From positions 186,001-250,000 of the forward strand of contig NW_026570226.1 in NCBI RefSeq assembly GCF_019649055.1: a stretch of DNA of 64,000 bases. The letters run 5' to 3'. The position numbers and the translations under genes were made by a program. The notes under the pieces were generated by a model, which had not been told where the DNA came from, did not search any database, and was given only the letters and a program-made list of their open reading frames with translations. Of the stretch, positions 21,995 through 36,100 are shown piece by piece (within the stretch, counting starts at the first letter, position 1; every line of letters starts with the position of its first letter). Source of the DNA: Paramacrobiotus metropolitanus. Lineage: Eukaryota; Tardigrada; Eutardigrada; Parachela; Macrobiotidae.

Positions 21995-22744
21995 ATGCAT
22001 TAAAAGCATTCAATTAAATTGAATATTCTACCGGTAACGTTACGAACATGTAAATATATGTATGCCTGCCTGACGAAATGATTGCGTAGCTGATTTTTCT
22101 TACGCATTTTGATCGCGTTGCACATCCTGCATTGAATATTAGTTGCAAACAAAGGTCAATTGTGAGCGATAGCCTAAAGATAAGAATGCTATCTTAAAAT
22201 ACACTAAAGATAACAAAATGAAATCAAAGCGCTATTTCTTGCTTTGGGTACTTTGTAAATATATACTGAGAACTCTTTTTTTTTATGATGTTAAACTTCT
22301 TCTAATCGAAGTTTCTGCTATGCCTCAGGCTACGTGTTCAATACAATGCTGTTGTTGTTGTTCACAGTATTGGTGCCTTAAGCTGTACAAGAAGACGACC
22401 GATAACGTGTTTTTTATCCTGTAAATCCAAATGAAGAAAATTTTCTGCATAATAATATGCAAATGCAGAGTAATGCAAATTAATAAACCTGGAATAGGAA
22501 AATAATTACGGCAGTGCTAATGTCTTCCAGGCAAGCAAATTATCACCACCAGCACACTCGAACAGTGCGGCGAGCAATATGGGCCAATTTACATCTGTAC
22601 GCATTGGTAATTTGCGTATTTTGACCCATTATCAGTATTTATATTTCGATTAAGCTCTTGCAACTCTTAAAGTAAGTTTTCTTAGCAAAAAATGTAATGA
22701 TAATTATTTTCGAAGAAACATCGTTAACAAGATATTGTCATTTG
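21995..22744. other. Gene-free stretch before the CRTAP-like gene 3' end
   Basis: I see no supported gene. The open frame at 22218-22424 has a run of five cysteines but no recognisable family. The part next to 22745 should contain the 3' UTR of the minus-strand CRTAP-like gene. Confidence 0.45.
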
Positions 22745-24724
22745 TCAGGACTTTTGTGCATCTATGGGATTCTTTTCAATATCCACGGTATTCTTGTCCA
22801 GATCTCCTGAGTTTGCGCTCTTGTCTACATCCGAAGCAGCTACCACAATACTGCTTTTTAAAGGCGAAGTAGCCGCATCCGTTGCCGGCGATGTGTCAGT
22901 AGCCGTGGACTGCTTTCCTGGCATATTTTGGATTTCTCGAAAGAAATTGGCAAACTCATTGTCGATCATCTGCAGCATCTTCATATCAGTATTATCGTGT
23001 CGGTAGTAATGTGTGGCTTCTGAACGTGGCATAAAATTGTCAGCATGAACGCTTGACAATCCAAAAAGGTCACTGTGCAGTCGGCCCATTGCTTCATTGT
23101 TGGGATCTAACAAGAGAACCGACGCCACAGCTTGACAAGCTTCAGTTAGTTTTTCCAGCTTCTCGTACGACTGAGCCAAGTATACATAGCACCGCACCAC
23201 AAAATTACCAGGATGGCTACCGTATCCATCAAAGTGCTGCAGACGCACCGAACACCTCCGGCGGCATTTCAACGAGTACGTCATATGATTGGCCAGAGCG
23301 ATGTATTTGTCGGACAGCATTCCGTCTTGGTCAAAGGGGCCTTCACACATGGCACGGCAGTCTGCTTCCGCTTCCAGATACGCTTCCAAGGCTTTCTCCA
23401 TGTGCTCCACGACACCCTGGTGATCCTTGGAATCATGGGCTTCGATGCCCTTAAGGAATTCCTCTTGGTATGTTCTGGATTCGAGATTTTCCCTGGTAGT
23501 ATCGGCTCCCTTTTCTGTAAGCTGCTCCATATAGAAATTGATGTTGTGCTGCATGACTTCGTGACCTGGATGCGCATGAAGAAAAGTGTACGCAGCGGCT
23601 AAAGCTTTGTCTTTCATGCCAGCGTTGAAGTAACAGAACTGCAAAAGTCACTATTATTCACATTATTATAAATTTTTTTATGTCAAGTATACTCGTACGA
23701 TCGACAGTTCGTCTTTTGTAAATGGCCGAAATACCCAGTAATACCAGATCCAAAAATAAAAAAAATCTGTGAAACGGCGTACGACATACATTAATGTGGA
23801 ACATATGTCTATCTGTGCCGGCATCTGCCGCACTGATACGCATATTGCACTGCATGAAAAATACAAAACTTAAAATTAATATGATAACCAGTAACCACAG
23901 AATAACGCACATAGATAAGCTTTAAGCAGTTTCATAAGGAAGTAATTGAGGAACTGGTCAAATTGGTATTATTTCTGCACTGTAGTTGCTGGTATACAAA
24001 ATAAAAAGATACCTAAAACGCCAACGTTTTTTTCTGAAAATACAAATTATAGTTACTGGTACCTACCATCACAAACAAAATTATTAGCAAGCTGACAGAT
24101 CACCTTCCGCCTGGCCTTGTCTACGATAGAAATGATCGAATCGATCTTTTTAGTTATTACTTGCACATGATTAAATTGTATTGGGACAGCTTCCATGCAA
24201 GTAAAAAAAAGCAACAATACAATATTTTAAACGTTTTTGAAATTGCGTGAATGACATACTTGCATGTAATGGTAAGGCATTAAATCTTCGATTGCTTCGT
24301 CGACTTGCGGTGCATACGGCAGCTGGACACCTCCCAATTCCGATTTCCGACAGCGTAGGAGACACAAGGTCTTCGATATCGCTATTTCCAGAAAGCGATT
24401 CTCCGTGTCGTTGGCAGTGGTGACCGCTTCCCGATCCGACTGTATTTCGTTGCATATTCGCCGACACGAGATGGTTTTGTCTTTGTAGATTTTATACTGT
24501 TTTACGGCCTCATTGAAATAAGCGATGCAAGCCAACCATTTCTCCTGGTTATACGATACAATTCCAGATTCGTAATACTGAATGTACGTGAAGGTTGGCT
24601 TGGCTGGTGATGGGTTTTCGGCAGGCGAGACATCGGAAGCGGAAGTGTCTGCCGATACAGCCCAACAAAGAAGTAAGCCAGCACATGCCCACACAACGGA
24701 TGTTGGGAAAGTACAGCAATACAT
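22745..24724 (-). CDS. CRTAP: CRTAP/leprecan-family protein without dioxygenase domain
   Basis: Two exons, 24724-24260 and 23638-22745, joined in phase 0 (HYMQ|FCYFN), give about 452 residues. In vertebrates CRTAP is the non-catalytic partner of prolyl 3-hydroxylase 1 and cyclophilin B in the ER, modifying fibrillar collagen. Seen here: an N-terminal hydrophobic signal (VVWACAGLLLCWAVSA), TPR-like helical repeats (YYESGIVSYNQEKW, YVYLAQSYEKLEK) and four Cys-x3-Cys motifs (CRRIC, CLLRC, CRAMC, CRRRC) typical of leprecans. The C-terminus after about 380 is a low-complexity acidic tail ending AQKS, with no KDEL and no 2-oxoglutarate dioxygenase domain, which favours CRTAP or SC65/P3H4 over a catalytic P3H. 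It shares a 2.5-kb divergent intergenic region with the ABCA gene. Confidence 0.85.
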
Positions 24725-27195
24725 AATGTCACTTTGCAGGTTATATATAATTGAAGAGTCCGGCTATAAAACGTTAATCAAATAGCAATGCAAAAACGGT
24801 GGCAAACTGGAACAGTAAAAGTATGTGTCGGTTCGGAATAATAATTCTGGAAGCTTGGCCAGACTCTCGGTACAAATTTTAAACTGCTGGCCTTGCTTCT
24901 CGCATAATTATGAACTGTGTCAGTGTCCTGACTGCCCTGATGCTGGTTACTCATGATGTTCGCTTCACAAATCGCCATCTTATGTTTATTTTTGGATTTA
25001 ACAGAAGCGATCACCACATCTAGCGAATCGGAAAGTCTGGAAATTGTGGCTTATGCAGATGCCACGTGTGGCTTAGAGAGGGAAATTCTGTTGATCGGTA
25101 ACGTTACAGATACAAACGTGAATACCGAGTGATCATTGAAGATCCTTATAAGCGCTTATTTTTGTTGCAATGCTCCAGTTTGCAGCACAGTGAGCGGCGA
25201 GTCAGTTAGTTCATACAGATAATATTTTCATATGTGTCTTGCATTTTTTCAAAATTAAAAATATTAAATAAATTAAGGTAACTTTGGGCTGAACACAAGT
25301 GATATCATGCCTACGGTAAGGGTTACAACCAATATGCATTATAAGCAACAGTAGTATTAAAATATTATTAATTGTAGTGTTTCACTGTTTCCTGAAAGAA
25401 TAGCTTTCTTATTAAAGTAACTGCCATAATTTCGGCCACAGTAACGAGGCAGATTAGACCAAACAAACAAACAAACTACGTAACTTTATTACCAAACAAA
25501 CTAAAAGTTGCTCTCAAGATTTTTATTTTTTTATTTACTTGCGCTTGCTTTTCTGCCGGCGCTGAACGTTAAAACATACCGTAATACGCACAGATTTTTT
25601 TCGCTCAACGAAAATAGACAGAATACTTAAATAGTGTTAAAATACACTGTTTCTTTAGACTTTAAAATCTGGAGATTTACAATCGGTACTTGTATGATTG
25701 TATCACCTATGGCTTGAGTCTGGAACAGTATTATTTAATAATTACTGCCACCAAGAAAATCAGCGAGTACGGTAGTGGAAACACAGAAAAACGTCCAATG
25801 TAATAATATCTACCGGTTGACGCTATTATGGAATAATCTCTTGCGGTATTGACACCTTGCTACCATGGTACAATTACCAAGCTTAATGTTTTAGGTTTGC
25901 AGTGTTTGCCTCCCTGGGTGGCATTAGAGCGCAGTTACACAGGACAGTACACAAACAATTTAGAAACCGTGCTCTGGATCCAAAAGAACGAAGCTCTTCC
26001 TGTTTTTCGTTAAATTAATATTGGCGTAGAAGTTGTATTCAACGCAAGTTCGAACTGCCGCGGCAGCTGGCTGGACATCAAATACAACCATATTGTACAG
26101 TACATGCGAGTACCGTAGTACATACAGTACCGATCAGCTGTGGCATGTATACTGTTCTCGCTCCCATGCAGTCTCCCACTCACTTTCATCGATTTGAGTT
26201 TAATCTCAAGCTAATGGTAAGGTGCCTAATACAACATATTAAATAACAAAAATTATAAGATACCGTACTCGCACCATCATTTTAGCTTTGCCATAGATTT
26301 GAGAGTCTTTCATCTACATACACAATCACGTGTTTTTATGCCACACCGTGAGGAACGCTAAAAATTTTATGGACAATTTGCTGACGAAAGCTGTCTTGCG
26401 ATGTGTTTTATCTCATCCTTCTGTGTTTGTGAATGAACTGGTGAAAATCAGCAGAAAGCTTTCTTTCCAGTGCTCGCAGTCGGAGACTCAACATTTGCCT
26501 CTTTGCAGTTTTTTTGTATGGAATTGGTTTTGTGTTTCATATTCCAACAGCAGTGAAACCATATGGATGGAGCCAAACAAACACTAGCGAATTGATATTT
26601 TATATTAACGGATGTTGGATAATGAAGAAGAGCATTGTTGATTCGATGAAGACAACGCTGAGCCTGATCCGCTGCTGATGTCCGTTTATGCGCTCGTGCG
26701 AAGGCCTTGGAGTCCGTTTGCAGATGGGAATGATGATGTCTGCCGCGGCGTACTCATTTATTAAGGCAGTATTTGGTTACATGATTATCACATCCTTTTG
26801 TTAACACCGCCGCCGATACTGCCGAGTAATTTCCGCACAAATTGCTGCTTTTGCTTATCGGGTAAGTACACGACACGGTGTGTGCGCTGCCGTTCAGACG
26901 GATATTACTCATAGTTTCGTATACTTAATTGATATTTGCTTACGATAAACCAGTGCAAACACGAGAAATGCGACGTAATTTTCATTGTAGTCTATATTTG
27001 TAGCGCACAGTCGTTCCTTTATTTTTACATCACACGGTTTAACTGCCATTTGCTCTAGGCGTTTTTTGCACGACATTTTCACTTTCTAATCACGCTCGTT
27101 TCATATTGTCACAGCTGGTCTTCGTGCTGTTCCACGTGCGGATTGAACGGAACAACATTAATAAATTTTATGGATATGATTTTTATCCCGGCAAG
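24725..27195. promoter_or_regulatory. Divergent intergenic region, CRTAP-like and ABCA genes
   Basis: About 2.5 kb between two outward-facing start codons. I see no supported coding exon. Non-coding first exons of the ABCA gene may lie near 26.6-27.1 kb. Individual promoter elements cannot be called from sequence alone. Confidence 0.4.
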
Positions 27196-30100
27196 ATGAA
27201 TTTTGGGAAACAGCTAAAATTGTTAATATGGAAAAATTATACTTTGCGCAAACGGCAACCAGTTCGATTCCTCATCGAAATTGCTTGGCCTATTGTATTA
27301 CTGGCACTTTTGGCACTGGTTCGCACGAGGAATCTCCAAACCACCATTCCGGAGGTAAAGCAGACATTCTTGTCTCTGTGAAATTGTGAATATCGCTATG
27401 ACATGCAATCGATTAGTTAAATAAACTGACGCATAGTTTTCTGTTTATTCAGTGCCATTTCGATGAAAAAGCACTTCCGTCAGCGGGAATCTTACCTTTG
27501 TTGCAGGTAATCGTTCTGTCCACTGTTAGAATTTGGACTGACAAAACTGGTGAAAAAGTAACCGGTTAAAGTAACTGCATATGCAAATCATACGTTAAAA
27601 AAATTAAAATTGCTAGCTGTGAAGTTATTCGGGTCTAAATAAACATTAAATAGAGAGCTCTCTTATCCATCATTGGCCGTAAATACCTGTGGCGTTTAAT
27701 ATGGGTTAAATACATAAATTTTTAATATGGATATATTACTTCTTCCGCATATTACCTTTGCTCCAGATGTCATTTGTGTCAGTGTATCAAATCGATACTG
27801 TATTATTATTGAGGGCTTCGTTTGTTAAAACTGTACTTTCAGCTGTACTTGACTTACAACGGTATACTTTAACTGCTATTCAGAGAACAGTTTTTGTTAA
27901 AGTTTTGCAGAGAAAGTCGTTAATGTTTACCCCGAAAAAATGTATGCGATTCGAGTGGTTGACTCACAAACTACGCTGACATTGGCCAGATGAGATGACC
28001 TTCACGGTTTGACGAAAAATCAGCTGTAGCTGCGATTTTATTTACGTTACCTTTTCATTCACCGGAAGGCGGAAGTATATTTACCGATGGGAGAACTTTG
28101 GTTACAACGGGCATTAAGTAAATTAAACACATTTTGTTATGTATCAGTTGCAGGTTTATATCCTCAACAGTCACTGCAGTCAGTAGGAGGGGTGTAGAAA
28201 ATGTGAAAATTAAAATTTCACTTGTAAATTGGTTCACATGGTTTTGCGCTCTAGGCGCAATTGTTTTATCTAATAAAATTAAATGTTACTCAAGCCAAAT
28301 TGATTGTCTGCTTCGTAATCAATTGGAAGTGTATATGATTGGATCACTGAAGGTGTACTTGATTTTTAATGTTAATTCCAGAGTTATGTGTGCACCTTCA
28401 ACAACACGTGCAAACGGAATTCTACGGACGATGTGTACGGCACGGTCAACATGTACCATGATTCCATCATATCCAGAATGTTTGCCATTCTGGAAAGCAT
28501 GTTTTCTAACCAAACTCTGCAAGACGTCACAGCAGAAACGATTCAGAGCACTGTTCAGCTCATTCACACACTGGAAGAACTGGCAAACGGCGCTGAGATA
28601 TCACCACAAAATGGTTTACGATTTCGTGATGTTTTCCCGCTCACAGTAGATCAAATGTTGGACATAGTGGATCCGACCGGAATGAACGTCTCAGAAGAAC
28701 TGATAACCGGTTTACTGGAAGCCAAATTCAGGCCGTTTGTTCTTGGAGATTTACTGCAATTTCTTGTGGGGAATCAACTGTTTTGTGACGGGGGTCGATT
28801 ACGAAAAGTGTTGGAGTTTGATAAAAACGTCAGTGTGGAAGCGCTCGTGGCCGTTTTATGTCCTGTGCCGGCTTCCACTTGGTTGCTCCATCTGGGACCG
28901 GTGACTAATCTGACTTTGATAACGGGAAAATTCCGCTTCAAGCAATTTGATCTATCCTTTATGTTTACGGCATTGAAGGCCCGGAAGCTGTTGTCAGAAG
29001 TCATGACATCCGGGCAAAAACTGACGCCGTTTAAGATCTTCATCGAAGAAATGCAGGACAGCTACCTGTACGCCAATTCTAGTGGCATGCAGTTTATGGG
29101 AAAGTTTATTTGTGGCGACAATGCAGAAATTTTCCGGTTGGATGGCAGCAAACAAAATATGGTACAGAAGCTGCGGGAAACGCAAATGAGTGGGAATTAC
29201 GTTCCACTTCGGTCCAAAGAAGACGACGACATGATCGAAGAACGGAGCAATAATTCATCTCCATTTTGCAACAGAGTTTTTGATTTTTTCGAAAAGAATT
29301 CGAAAATTGCGATACGATTCTTGTGGAAACCTTTGAAGTCATTCATTCTAGGAAAGCTGTTATATACGCCAAACACGGCGGCATCTAGAAGCATTATCAA
29401 ACGAATGAACGCTACATTCGAAAGGATAGAAAGTTTAATTTGGACGGGGCGGCAAATGAGCAAGATGCTGCCTCAAGTAGCAGTGTTATTGGAAGCTGTG
29501 GCTAACGAAACTTCCCGGATGCAAAGCAGTTCGTCGGAAGGGTTTGGACAGATTTTTGGGATGTTTTCCAGAATGATGGGACTGACAGGAGTGATGCCGA
29601 ATTTGGATCAGAAATGGTTTGAGGGCATGCAGATCAATACAACATCGATGGAGACGTTGAAAAGCAACTTGCTCATGTTTGCGGAATTTTTGGGCAACGT
29701 GACCAGCTTTATGGAATGCGTGGATCTCGACAAATTCGTACCGATGACCGATGAGAAAGTCTTGAACAGCCATGGGTAACCGAATAGCCATTTTTTTGAA
29801 AAAACATTCAATCTTTCTAATTTCTGTTTATAAATACTGAATACAGACGCGGTAGTAGAGCAGAGACTGAGTTACAGTGTTTATGATAATCTATGGTTTT
29901 CTAAACTATTACAATGGCATCGGAAGTTTGCCGAACGTTTTTATTCGCATAAAGATACGAGCGTTACTGTAAATTATCACTTCAAAAAAGTGGAGTTTAC
30001 ACTTCTATATTTTCTCAATTAAGCGCCCTTTGGGACCAGTTTAATAAGGCCTCTTTTTAAAATCGAAAATTTTTTCATAAGTATGGGTGCCTGTTTGAGC

Positions 30101-33100
30101 AAATATCTATACTTAGATTTCATCTGTTTTTGCTGAATGCTTGACACTTTTTAGCTTCCCTGTGTAGCTGGTTGTACTTCGTCTTTTTTATGTTAAATTT
30201 TGGCAAGGCTGTTTCTTTTGCAGGGGCATGCTTGTGGATAACGGAACATTTTGGGCAGGAATTGTTTTTGAGAACTTAGCCGAGCCAGTGCACAGAGCGG
30301 CCGAACATGTTCCATCTTTTATCCGATACAAAATACGGTACGACGTGGAGAAAGTTGATTCTACTGGACGAATAAAGGTAACCAGCATCAACAACTTGCC
30401 GTGGCACTTATTCTTACAATTTGCCATATTTATCCCTTTTAGTAGCTTGTTGATATTTGTTTCAAATTATTCAGGATCGGTTTTGGCGTCCTGCTCCGCG
30501 GCGTCAGCCATTGACAGATATGAAATATTGGTATGGAAACGAATGCGCGTCGATTTACTTAATGTCGTTGTTAAATTATGTTGGAATAATTATGTTAAAT
30601 TATGTTGGAATAGGACATACGGTTTCATACAATTACAAGATTCCATTGAACGGGCAATCATGGCTGAAATGTTGAATTCGACTGAAAGTCTGCCGGGATT
30701 ATATTTGCAACAAGTACAGTAAATAAATTACGCCTGATTAAAAAATGATACTTTCATTCACTGGTTTATTATTCTCCAGTTTCCCTATCCATGTTACATT
30801 GAGGACTCCTTTTTCATGGCTATCTCGCGGAACTTTCCACTGATCATGACCCTTGCATGGGTTTACACCGTGAGTGCGCAGGGTTGATTGTTTTCGGGTT
30901 TAGTTATATGGTTCCAAAGAATTATCTTTTGTTTGCTTCGCAGGCCGCAATGCTAGTGAAAAGCATTGTCTACGAAAAGGAGAAGCGCTTGCGGGAAACC
31001 ATGATGATGATGGGCATGAGCAATGCTGCTAATTGGTAAGGATGACTTTGTTACAGTGAGAACGGAATGACTTGTGTGAGCTAACGGACTGCAATAATAC
31101 GGCACTCGGCAGTAAGTAATAAATTTGCCTTTTTCAGGTTGTCTTGGTTTTTGGAGACTTTTGTTATTATGCACTTATCCATCATCTTTATGGTGATAAT
31201 CCTTGTATATGGGAAAATACTTATGCATTCCAGCTGGGCAGTGATCTACGTTTTTCTTTTGACGTTCTGCTTATCAACCATTGCATTCGGATTTTTTTTA
31301 AGGTACGGTAGTTGTATCAAGTGCTTACTATAGTGTGAGAGTCTACCTATAGTATAGTCTATACCTATAGTCTACCTATAGTCTATAGTCTACCTATAGT
31401 AAGTTCTTGGTTGTATGCATTTTTAGTGCATATGCGGCAGCGATATGCAAGTTTTCGTTTGTACTTTCGTTTATTATTTCTAGTTCTAGTCAAGTATTAG
31501 ATATGCGATTAGGATCCGTACAAGCGGATGTTTTTGCAGTGTATTATTTTCGAAAGCCAATATTGCAGCGGCAGCCGGTGGAATTTTATATTTCTGCACC
31601 TTCATGCCTTATTCACTACTGATTATCTGGGAAGACCGAATCCCGTAAGTTTTACAAGCAGTTGTCTACGCTTTTGCTCGGCATTAGCGATTTGCTGCAA
31701 AACATTTTGATTACAGTAAGCTGGAATACAACTAATCTGTTGACGATAATTTTGTCAACTACAGGTTCGGTCTCAAAGTATTTTCATGCTTTATTCCGAA
31801 CGTGGCGTTCGGGTGGGGATCCAATTTTTTCGCGCGTTTTGAAGAACAAGGCATTGGTGTGCAGTGGAACAATATTGCGCGCAGCCCGTTGGAGAATGAC
31901 CCCTTTTGTCTCATCCATTGCATTCTAATGCTGATCGGCGATGCGCTGCTCATGTTCCTTTTAACGTGGTACCTTGAAGCGGTTATGCCAGGGGAATATG
32001 GCATTCCCCGACCGTGGTATTTCCCAGTGACCAAATCCTATTGGTTTGGCATAAAGCCGCGAAAGATCCGCTCGGATGAGGAAGCAGCAGTGGATGTGAA
32101 ATCTGATGGAGGAAGTAACTTCGAACCGGAACCACTGAACTTGGAACGTGGCGTGGAAATTCACAATTTGAAGAAAGTGTACGGGAATGGAAAGTTGGCT
32201 GTGGATGGATTATCGCTGAATGTTTACGAGGGGATTACGGCTCTGCTGGGACATAATGGTGCCGGTAAGACCACGACATTTTCTATTTTGTGTGGACTTT
32301 TCCCGGCCACATCAGGGAATGCTAAGATCTACGGATACGATGTTATGACCGAAATGGATTCGATACGAAAGAGCTTTGGCTTTTGTCCGCAGCATAATGT
32401 TTTATGGGACGGATTAACCGTGGAGGAACATCTGTATTTCTATGCCAGTCTGAAACTGTCTGATCCGGTGGCGATAAAATCGGAGATCGACATGATGATC
32501 GGAAGTGTGGGGCTGCCACATAAGCGGCATGAGAAAGCCGCTAATTTATCCGGTGGGATGCAACGGAAATTGTCTGTTGCCATTGCCTACATAGGTGGAG
32601 CAAAGGTGGTTTTGTTGGATGAACCGACGGCCGGTGTGGATCCATGGGCACGACGTGGAATCTGGAATTTGCTGATTCGATTTAGAAAGGATAGAACGAC
32701 CATAATGTCCACGCATTTCCACGGGGAAGCCGATACCCTGGCTGATCGGATTGCTGTGATCGCTGATGGAAAGGTAGGAAGTGGGCTGCTCTTTCATTAC
32801 CGGTTATAGAATTATATGTTTGGTACATTGTACATACTAAGTATTTATACTTCAAAAAGTATACCGATTCGTTTGCCAATGGTTCTAGTTGATTTGCGGA
32901 GGATCGCCAGTTTTTCTGAAATCGCGATTTGGAAATGGATATTATTTGACTCTGGTCAAAGCGTCGGGAGCAACAAATGTGGAAGAAGTCACCCGATTTG
33001 TTCAGGAATTTATTCCGGAAGCACTGTTGATTGAAGACGTTGGAGCGGAGTGTGCGTTTGTGCTGCCCATGTCGGCCAGCCGTGATGGCCGGTTTGGAAT

Positions 33101-36100
33101 GTTATTCGAAGCACTGGATGCGAGAATGGGTTTCTTGGATGTTTCCAGTTATGGTGTACGGGATACATCGTTAGAGGTAAAATACGATGGATGAATGCAA
33201 AATTTCAAATGGAGTTTTTGTCATTGTTAATGTCACTGTTATGGTGGACTGTGAAGGTCTGGTTTTCTGTTAATAGATTGTATTTTGGTTTGATAGGAAG
33301 TTTTTCTTCGTGTTATGGAAACGCATGATAGCGCCAAACCAGGAACCGAGGACGACATTGCTACTCGCATAACGGAAGAGGGATTTCTGGCCAAAACACG
33401 ACGGCGACTATCCACAACGGTTGTTAACGAACCTTTGGATAACTCTCTGCCTGTAACAGGATTTAATTCACCAGTTCCACCTGATATCGATGAATGGGAC
33501 CACGGGAATTTAGTCACAAAGCGCCTGCAGGGGTCACAGCTGCTGTGGCAGCAGATGAAGGCGATGCATTCGAAACGTTTCCACAACATGAGGCGTAGTA
33601 AGAAGAGCTTTTTCTGTGAAATACTTCTCCCAGCCCTCTTTGTTTGTTTGGCAATGGTTGTTACTTTGTTGACACCATTTCCCCTGGAAATGCCGCCACT
33701 AGAGGTATGAATTATCACGTTGTGTTTGTTCCTACAGACCTTACTGACGCTTCTCAGCACGGCGTTACCGTGCTACAGTAGATTTTTTTTGGTTTTAAGG
33801 ACGAAACCAGTTGTTTAATCTGACCCAGGGCTTTTTTATGTAACAAGTGGATTCCTTTTAGTTAACACCTTGGCTGTATGGACCGCCGAACTATGTTTTT
33901 TTCTCGAATGACCGCCCAAGCGATACCAATGCTTCAGCACTGGTGAACATGCTATATGAAGGGCCTGGAATGGGAACACGCTGCATGGACGGTGATCCTG
34001 TTACGGGAAAGGCGTGCGTGCCAACAGCAAAGGCAGATAAAAGTCATCTCCTTCCGAACTATGTTGTGTCTCGGAATGCCACTCCAGCATGTAGCTGTGA
34101 GGTACGATATGACCATATTTTAGCCGTTAGCGTGCAACGTTGAAGTGCAAATATCAGATGAATATTTCTTCGATATTTCCTGGTTACAATTTTGGTTATC
34201 CGTTGTCAGTAGTTGGGTAGCACTCACCTACGGTAATTAGATTTATTGATGACCTCTTGGTAATTGGAGAATACTTCTGTGAATTTGAAATGATTCTTGC
34301 AGATCAATCTGAGATGCCTATGCTTGATAAGGCAATTAACTACGCTGATAATTTTACAGAAAGGTGGTCAGCAGTGTCCCGATGATGCTGGCGGTCCGGA
34401 TCCGCCATGCATACTTCTGAACACGACAGATATGCTGTGCAACATGACCAACCGAAATATTACGTGAGGATCATTTTTTTGCTGGATGCGTTTACTGAGA
34501 ACTGTAAGCTGTGTTTCTGCGCTTCAGGGACTGGCTTTTAAAGACCGCTAAAAGGTTTGATAGTTCGCGTTACGGTGGCTACTCGTTTGGACAGGTCGAC
34601 TCATTCGCACGATTCAATTTTACCCATTGGGCGAGCGTAGTAGCGCAAATGTTGTCCAACGCTAACGTGACCCAGCGGGGTGTCAATGATGGAATGGGCA
34701 AATTATGGAAGGATTTTATCATGATGTTGTCGCAGATGTTTCAACAGGACAACATAAAAGTGTGGTTTAACAACCGTACGTACTGCGTATTTCTCCCTTG
34801 CGCTCCAGTTACCAGTAACTGTTTAGTTACCAGATGCTCTCATAGGTGAATTTTGTTTCAGCGACGTAAACTTTTATAAGGGATTACCACTCACATCGTA
34901 GCTTTGCAAAAATTAAATTTATACTTTATTTCGGAATGGAATTTGACTAATAAGTTCTTTTATTTAGTGATCGCTAAATATTATTTTTCTGTGTTTTGCA
35001 CAGGGTGACAGCTAATCAGCATTTGTGTTTGTTAGGCGGCTGGGCAAGTTCAGTTTCATATGTCAACGCTATAAACAATGTCCTACTTCGAAGTCGGTTG
35101 AAGCCTGATCAGAATCCCGCAAAATATGGAATGCTCGCCATTAATCACCCGCTGAACCGCACGGAAGAGCAGATGGAAGACCAGGTGATGAAGGAAAGTG
35201 CGAAAGCCCTGCTTCATGCCGTTTGCGTAATTTTTGCCATGTCCTTCGTGCCGGCTAGTTTCGTTATGTTTCTGATTGAGGAGCGAGTGTCAGGAGCGAA
35301 AAACTTGCAGTTTACGGCTAAAATCAAACCGTGGTTATACTGGGTAAGGGTGTGAATTTATTAATGCGGTTTCTTTAGGTGCGTTTTTAATCAACGGTTA
35401 TTGCAGGTGTCGACTTACATGTGGGATATTTGTAATTATCTTTTGACTACGGTGATTTGTGTTTTAATTTTTATCGCTTTCAATGAGCAAAACTACGTAT
35501 CTCCGCGCAATCTGCCAGTTTTGGTGTGCCTATTGGCACTGTACGGTTTCGCAGCCATTCCTATGATGTACATTCCAAGTTTCTTCTTTCGCGTACCCAG
35601 TTCTGCCTTTGTCGCGTTGGCCTGTTTGAATTTGTTTCTCGGTATTGTCTCGACCATTTCCGTATTTATATTGGAATTGATGGATGATCAGGAACTGCAG
35701 GATATCGCTAAAATTCTCAGGCAGGTATTCTTGGTTCTCCCGCATTACTGCCTGGGCCGCGGATTGATGGACATGGCCATTGGGCAAGTGAAGGCCGATG
35801 TGTTTGCCCGCTTCGGACAGGAAGTGGATGACCATCCGTTTGAGTGGAATTTTGCCGGACGCAATATTGCTTGTTTGTGTATTGAGGGAGTTCTGTTTTT
35901 CGCCGTGACATTGTTGATTGAATACCGCTTCTTTTGGCGACCGAGACGGCTTGCGACTCCCATCATGTCAGCTGGGCAGGAGGATAAGGATGTGGCCAAG
36001 GAACGAGCTCGAATTATGAGCGGCGCAGCTGATGGTAGTGTTTTAAAAGTTGCTGATCTGACAAAAGTCTTTCGGCAGCGCAAACGTCTGCACGTAGCAG

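Noticed and set aside
33239-33760. 173-codon minus-strand frame in the ABCA gene
   Set aside because: Antisense shadow of ABCA exon 13.
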